In this document: positions 58,401 to 64,000 of the stretch, one piece after another
How positions within the stretch are numbered: the stretch's first letter is position 1
How the letters are laid out: each line of letters begins with the position of its first letter
Source of the DNA: Andrena cerasifolii
Taxonomy: Eukaryota > Arthropoda > Insecta > Hymenoptera > Andrenidae
NCBI RefSeq assembly: GCF_050908995.1
Contig: NC_135123.1
Span: 12,524,001-12,588,000, forward strand
Length of the DNA: 64,000 nucleotides
Reading direction: 5' to 3'
Program-made: the position numbers and the translations under genes
The notes under the pieces: model-generated
What the model was told of the DNA's origin: nothing
Seen by the model: the letters and a program-made list of their open reading frames with translations, nothing else
Databases searched by the model: none

Positions 58401-61400
58401 GGTTACGGAAGTGCCGAAGAATCGTTCCTCGTGTCGATCTTCCGAGAGCTGTTACAGAGCCGTGAGTTGAATGATCGTTTCTCCTTATTTCCTCAGTACC
58501 CACAAATGCACCGAAGCAATCATTCTCGAGTCCACCGAAACCACCGATCTTCGTTACTCGTGACAGAACCATGTCGCATTTACACGCCCCCCTGTCACCG
58601 TTTTCAACGAGCACAGAGAGTATTAATTTCCTTTTGAACTTTATTGGTGTCGTTCGTTTCAATCTTCTGCCGGTGGTCCGGTGCTCGTGGATCCCGTTTG
58701 AAATCGAGTCTGAATGACGGTGTAACAGTAGAGGGCGGCATCGACGCCTGGTATTAGAAGGAATTGGTAACAGCGCGAGGGACCTGCACGTACGCGCAGG
58801 GAAACGAGGACAAGGACGAAGAAGAAAAGCTGGGCGAAGGATCGTAAAGCAGTCGGGCTCCTTTTAAGAGAATTGGACTCGATCTCCCAGGGGCTCCGAA
58901 GTCCGCGAGCCGTTTGCCTCGGCAATATGGCCAGGATTATGCGGGGTGGAATTTTAATTAATGCGTCTACGTGGACAATATCTTAGAGCCGGTTACTCGC
59001 CCGTTCGGGCCGCTGCTATTCTATTCCGAATATTAAAGCGAGTCTGGACGCTAAATTATTTGCCCCGGACCCACTCTCTGTGTCTACCCATTTACTTTTC
59101 CGCTTGAATCCACCACCCCTCTCCTCCCTGCTTCAATGGACTCGGCGAAACGCTCTTATTTATGTTGTTTATCTCGACGTTTCCGCCCTCCGCCCGTCTA
59201 CGTCGCTTTAATATTTACTCGGAGAACTCGTGTCCGCTACTGGGCTTTGGTTTCCCCTGAAAATTTTTCCTCCGACACTTGCCACCTCCGAGCAATCGTC
59301 AGTGTCCACTGAAGTACCGTTGTCGGCTGTAGGAAACGGAAGTCGCGGGATATTTCGGTTCTCAAGCGTTTTAGGCAACTCGACAAGTCCAGCGGATTAA
59401 CTAGGATTTATACCACGCGAGATTCTTTACATGCGCGCGACGAGTCGATCATTTTTACCGCGCCGGTTACTTAAAAAGGAAGGGAGCGAAGGAGGATAGG
59501 AAGCTCTTATTTATTTATCTTTTCGGGGACGCGAAGTAGGTCGAGGAACGGAGTGGCTCGGCGGTAGTTGCTAATTACCACCCTTCGTGCATTCAGAAAG
59601 AGAATGGAGGAAAGTAACAGAGTGGCGGAGCTGTGCGTTTCCTTGAATAAATACGGGGAATAAAACGCGGCGTTATGGAAGCTCTTCGATGGGTAGGTGT
59701 TTAAATGGGGAGGAACGTTCGATCGTAGCGTCTTTTGCATCTCTCTCCAGTCTAAATTCGTGCTGGTTCGATGATTCGCGACCGTGCTCGCGCTCCATTA
59801 AACTTCCCAAACCGGGAGCGAAAATATTCCACTCGTCGCTTCGTCTAAATAAATAATTAGCCCCGCAGGTACGTGGATCGTTTCCGTGGGACCGTAATCT
59901 TCTTCGGTCCATCGAAGCCACCGCTCCGTGAACGCGAACGCTTGATTCGCCGCCGTGCCTCGAGAAAGCGACGTACCTCTCAGAAATTACAACTTAAAAA
60001 GGAGAAGCTATTGAAAATATTATCGAGGTGGGTGCTCCAGCTATCGATTCTTCCGCGAATCGAAAGACCTCCCGCGCTCCTTTTTTCTTCCAGGGAACGT
60101 TCCTCGATGCAGGGTCTCTCGGTCTCTTTTGTCGCCTGGCCGTAACTAAGCACGCAGTTGTCTCTGCTCCCGGAGCTATTTACGGGACGCTTCGATGAAT
60201 TCTGTCGTTCGACGGGGATCGGTTGCATGCGAGCACTCTTTCACCGTCGCGGACAGACGGGGGAAAAACTACGAGGAAAGAAGGCAGCCCGTGAGAAACG
60301 GAAGCGTGCGCCCTGAAATTCGAGAATCCAGTCGCGCCGCTAACCTCGTCGCCCCGAAAGCTTACGCGGAATTCGTATTCCTTCCCCGATTTCCCGGGGA
60401 TGGAGACGCCGGAAAATAGAAATTTCTATTCCGAATCGTCCACGCGGATCACGTGCTTTTTCTCTTCGATTCTACGATTCCGCTTTACGGATTCCACGCA
60501 CGGCACGAATATTTTAGCGATAGAATTTAATTAAAATCTTCATTCATAAATGCACACCCTGCTTTGCTCTTACATCCCCGCGCGTCCCTCCATTGAAACA
60601 ATTCACTTCCAAGTTAGAAATTCTAACCGACGCTTAGAAACTGTCCAAGGAACCCGAGGCGAGGAGGCGCGACTTTAAATGTCCGATGTGAAAACGCTGT
60701 GATACCAAACGTCCAACGTCCAAAGGCCCCGAGGACTGAATGTAGAAAAGCTTCGATGACCGGGAACGCCGTGTCAAGCAGGTCTGATCTTTGAGACCTC
60801 GGTGTGAAAGAACTTTAATTCCCGAAAGCGCAGGAGGCCTGATAGTCGGGGGCTGAGAGTAGGAAGCGTTCCGTCGCGTTTCTTTCACGGGGCAGGGCGC
60901 ATCGAGGAGCGCCGTGCTCCGTTCCCATTACCGACCTTTCATCTGCTTCGCAAATTTCTTTCTTCCCCGGGACAATGGGACGATGAAAAGGGAAAAGACC
61001 GAAAGCCAAGGGCGCGGGGGGCAGTTCAGGTGTGAAGATAACGCGCGACGGCACATGGAAAATCACGACCATTGTCCCTGCACAATGAAGACAAGCCGGA
61101 CGCGTCCAGGGGATGTCAAGTGTGTCGGATATCGGGGGAGAAACGTGGTTACGCGGCTCGGAAAAGGGGCAAACGTTCCTCGTGGTTAATGCGGCGAAAC
61201 GACGCGATTTTCCGTCCCATTAAATAACGAGACTGCAACATCCACCGGCGGGCTACGAAAATTTTTCGAACCGAAGCGTTTCCTCGATTCTCGTCGACGA
61301 TCCCGTCCATTCGAAGCTTCCCTCTTTCTAATACCACGGAATTTGAGTTCTAACCTTCGTCCACCTTGGACGGGGAAAGGGTGGTTAATAATAAACACGC

Positions 61401-64000
61401 GAAACGAGAGAATCGCTTATTGACGGTGGTGCAATGAGAACGGTAAGTTAAGTCAGGCTTAACGACGTCTCTGGACGGGAGATCTTCGTTATTTTCGCCG
61501 GTCGAAAAACTCGCCAACCCGCCGAAGTTCGCGAGCTCATTAAAACTGTACAAGCCTGGGTGGCGCGAAGAAGCGCAAGGACGCAAGACAGCTACGCTTC
61601 GGGCCTCGGAATAAATTATGACGCGAAATGGAAAACCTTAACGAAGGAGAGAATTACGGGCTGGAATCATAATCGAGCCTTCCCCCGGGTAGTCTCGGTT
61701 ACCCACCCCTCGGCTACACCTTCGCTCCCCAGCGTCCCTCTGTAATCGCTATTAAACGACCGGTTTAATTGCTCTGTTAGCCGATTTGCAATTTTGAACA
61801 CGCAACCTTCGATGCTCCCTTTGCCGGGTGGGGGATGAATACTTGAGTACGCTCGTTATCTCGCCCCGATTAAATTGGCGAGCTGGCTCTCTCTCTCTCT
61901 CTTTTCCCCCGCCCGCCGGTCGCATTACAGCCGCGTGCTCTCCTCCGCGACACTTTTAATTGACGATCAAAGGTCCTGAGAGGACGGTGCTATCCTTCGC
62001 GGAGAAACAACGCGGCTTCGTCAGATCCCCTTTTTAAGGACGTCGATGAGCTCGGCTTTTTGACGGCGGTATTAATTTCTGCTGACGATCGCTCGTTGAT
62101 TGCGCGCCCATCAATACCAGTGGTTCCTTTAGCGTTCGTGCCCTCGCGACCTCACCCATTCTCGTTTCGATTCACGAGTTTCGAGGAAATAAGCGAAGCT
62201 GGGGAACAGGCTATACACTGGCGAACGGCGAAGTTCAGTCCCTATTCTTCCTGCGATGGGAAATTGCACGTAAAGCTGGGTTCGCACTAGTCATTAACTT
62301 ATCTCCGCGGTTTGACGCGTGGCAAATGGGAACGGGTGTTATCTCTGTGCGCGATGGAAAAGATTGAAGGCACAACGGAATGTGGGGCATCGCTGATTCA
62401 CATCGGAGATGCAAAGCATCGCATGATGTTGTTTACCGGCGACCGTGGATCATCTGTTAATTATCTGTTTTTAGAGAACTCGTGGTCGTCGGGCCAGTAG
62501 TGCAGCGATCGATGGCTAATCGGTGACTCGTTATTTTCCTCGTAATGGAATTCAAAGCGCGGCGTGACCCGCGCACGTGGACTCGCATCGATGATTGGGG
62601 ATGTAATGAAGATAATTAATGAGCTCCGTGCAGTCGCGTCCACCCGATTCGCGTTCGTTTAAACCGCAAGAAATGCCAAATCGATGGCAAGCTAATTAGA
62701 AAGTGAACGCATTTGCTGGGAAACGTGGCTCGTTCCAAGGAAGTAAATGGGGGATGATTAAACAAATTGCGGAACGAAAAGCTGCTTTAATTATGCATTA
62801 TATCCGACATTATAAATAATGATTGTATTACGTTGTCGCGTGGTTTCAACGCGCCACAATTGCACCGCGATAACGCTAAGCAGGCTCTACGAGTTGAGAA
62901 ATAAAAATTACTATAAATTAACATTACTAATGTATCCTAGCGCCGGTTACAGACTCATAGATTCACTTCCAAGATAGATAGGTAACAATTCTTCAGTGGC
63001 AGGAACCGGAAAATTGTTTCATCGGTTGCTCGAACGTCAGGCAGTAGTAAAAGTCAACGATAAAGTCCCCGCGGACCTTAAAAATAAATTCCGAGGAAGA
63101 CATCGATGAGACTCGACGACAATCGCGGCCGTAGATGTCGAGATCTCTTTTCATCCACGATTTCTTCCCCCCCCTGCAATAAGTCTGTGCGCGTATTGAA
63201 CCCTTTAGAAATGGATGTAACGAAAGAGGGAAGTCCACGCGCTCCAGAACTCGGTCGTCTTCCGGCGAGCGAGGCTGGGAACGCTCGCAGAAAAACGATA
63301 ATGAATTTATCCATGACCACCAGGCAGCATCGCTTCTCCCGGCCACCTAAATGAATTTCCGTAGCAGTAATTCATCGCGAGGTACCCGTGTACACCGTCT
63401 CGAGGACTTTTCCTTCCTTCGAGACGTAATCCCGGGTAGGTAGTTTTTAACGAAATTTATTACGTAAGTGCTGCCGATTCGAGAGTTCCCTCAAAGGCGC
63501 TTTAATTGTCCTGCACTTGTCGCGACTCGCGTTTCGCATCGGCGAACGGGTACACTCGCGCTTTGGGCACACTTTTTAATTACACTCACTACTCCCTTGT
63601 TATTCTTCCATCGCCCGCTTTCAGGGCGCACTTCTTTCGTTGCAAACAAGAAACGAGAGATTGGTTATACACAGATGTTTGCGTACATCACGCCCAAACA
63701 AGTTGTCCAAACAGGAACGCGACGAAGACCTACGTACGAACATTTTAAAAGGTATTCCTCGTATACAGATGTGCCTTTTTTTTTATTTGAATAAACTCGC
63801 GGTTTTTGCGGCGTGCACAGCTTTCAGCTTCTTTATATAATACGTTACGTGATTCCGTTACTTAGCGAGACTTCGTTGCTCCTGCAACATCCCGCCGCTA
63901 ATTTCGATACGTGGGCTTTATTTATCAGAGCGTTTGCTTCCGCGAAAGTGCGGCTGGCTTTCATGGAATCCTTAAGTTCTCTTGCGCGAAGAAATTTCGC
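49421..64000. other. Non-coding DNA, 14.6 kb
   Basis: No coding exon is supportable on either strand. The stretch is CpG-rich with scattered TAATTA motifs and purine or pyrimidine tracts. A purine-rich simple repeat (52382-52490) follows a TCAGTC sequence that could be an initiator. It could be a long intron or a regulatory domain of a gene beyond the right edge or of the CVLL gene. Confidence 0.5.
52382..52490 (+). repeat. Purine-rich simple repeat (GA and GAGGGATA units)
   Basis: A (GA)10 run at 52411-52430 is followed by an A8 run, then variants of GAGGGATA/GAGGGACA repeated several times to about 52490. Almost all bases on the plus strand are purines. Confidence 0.9.

Noticed and set aside
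1..64000. tRNA, rRNA, known insect microRNA or CRISPR array
   Set aside because: Read for T-loop consensus, well-known microRNA sequences and regularly spaced direct repeats; none was seen. A covariance-model scan would be needed to exclude small RNA genes.

Overview
The window looks like nuclear DNA of a holometabolous insect. The genes have spliced exons with GT-AG introns, and their products are an NFAT5-type Rel transcription factor, a LACTB2 metallo-beta-lactamase-fold nuclease and an NSP-family SH2 adaptor. The base composition is mixed and rich in CpG (many TCGCGA and GCGCGC strings), which fits an ant or bee. Assignment to Hymenoptera is an inference; nothing in the window proves it.

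Left part (1-12.5 kb): the plus strand carries the 3' two thirds of an NFAT5-like gene in five exons (1892-9774). The splice phases agree at all four junctions, and a 3' UTR of about 1.5 kb follows. LACTB2 lies convergently on the minus strand in three exons (12480 down to 11449) and is complete at 293 codons.

Middle part (14.8-36.6 kb, minus strand): an NSP-family gene (BCAR3/SH2D3C-like) has four shared exons (18748 down to 14831). Two possible first exons both end in phase 2. One starts MGTLQN (23080-22887). The other (28494-28448) starts with a predicted N-myristoylation signal. Upstream on the same strand are the last three exons of an unrecognised gene (36643 down to 35573). Its product has an acidic/basic low-complexity segment, a PPSY motif, a cysteine cluster and a C-terminal CVLL prenylation box. 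Its 5' end was not found.

Right part (36.7-64 kb): about 27 kb with no coding exon I can support. It holds one MITE, a probable LINE tail and several simple repeats. It could be a long first intron of the CVLL gene, introns of a gene continuing outside the window, or regulatory DNA.

Mobile DNA is mainly small inverted-repeat elements in introns and intergenic DNA. There is a 1 kb foldback with about 340 bp arms and a 4-bp target duplication, and a decayed mariner-type transposon split by a nested TA-flanked element. Two unrelated TA-flanked MITEs carry their terminal motif again at inner, mirror-image positions (an IR/DR-like layout). There are no RNA genes or CRISPR arrays that I can support. 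I found no clearly new biological system; the best leads are the CVLL gene, the two N-termini of the NSP gene and the architecture of the foldback and IR/DR elements.
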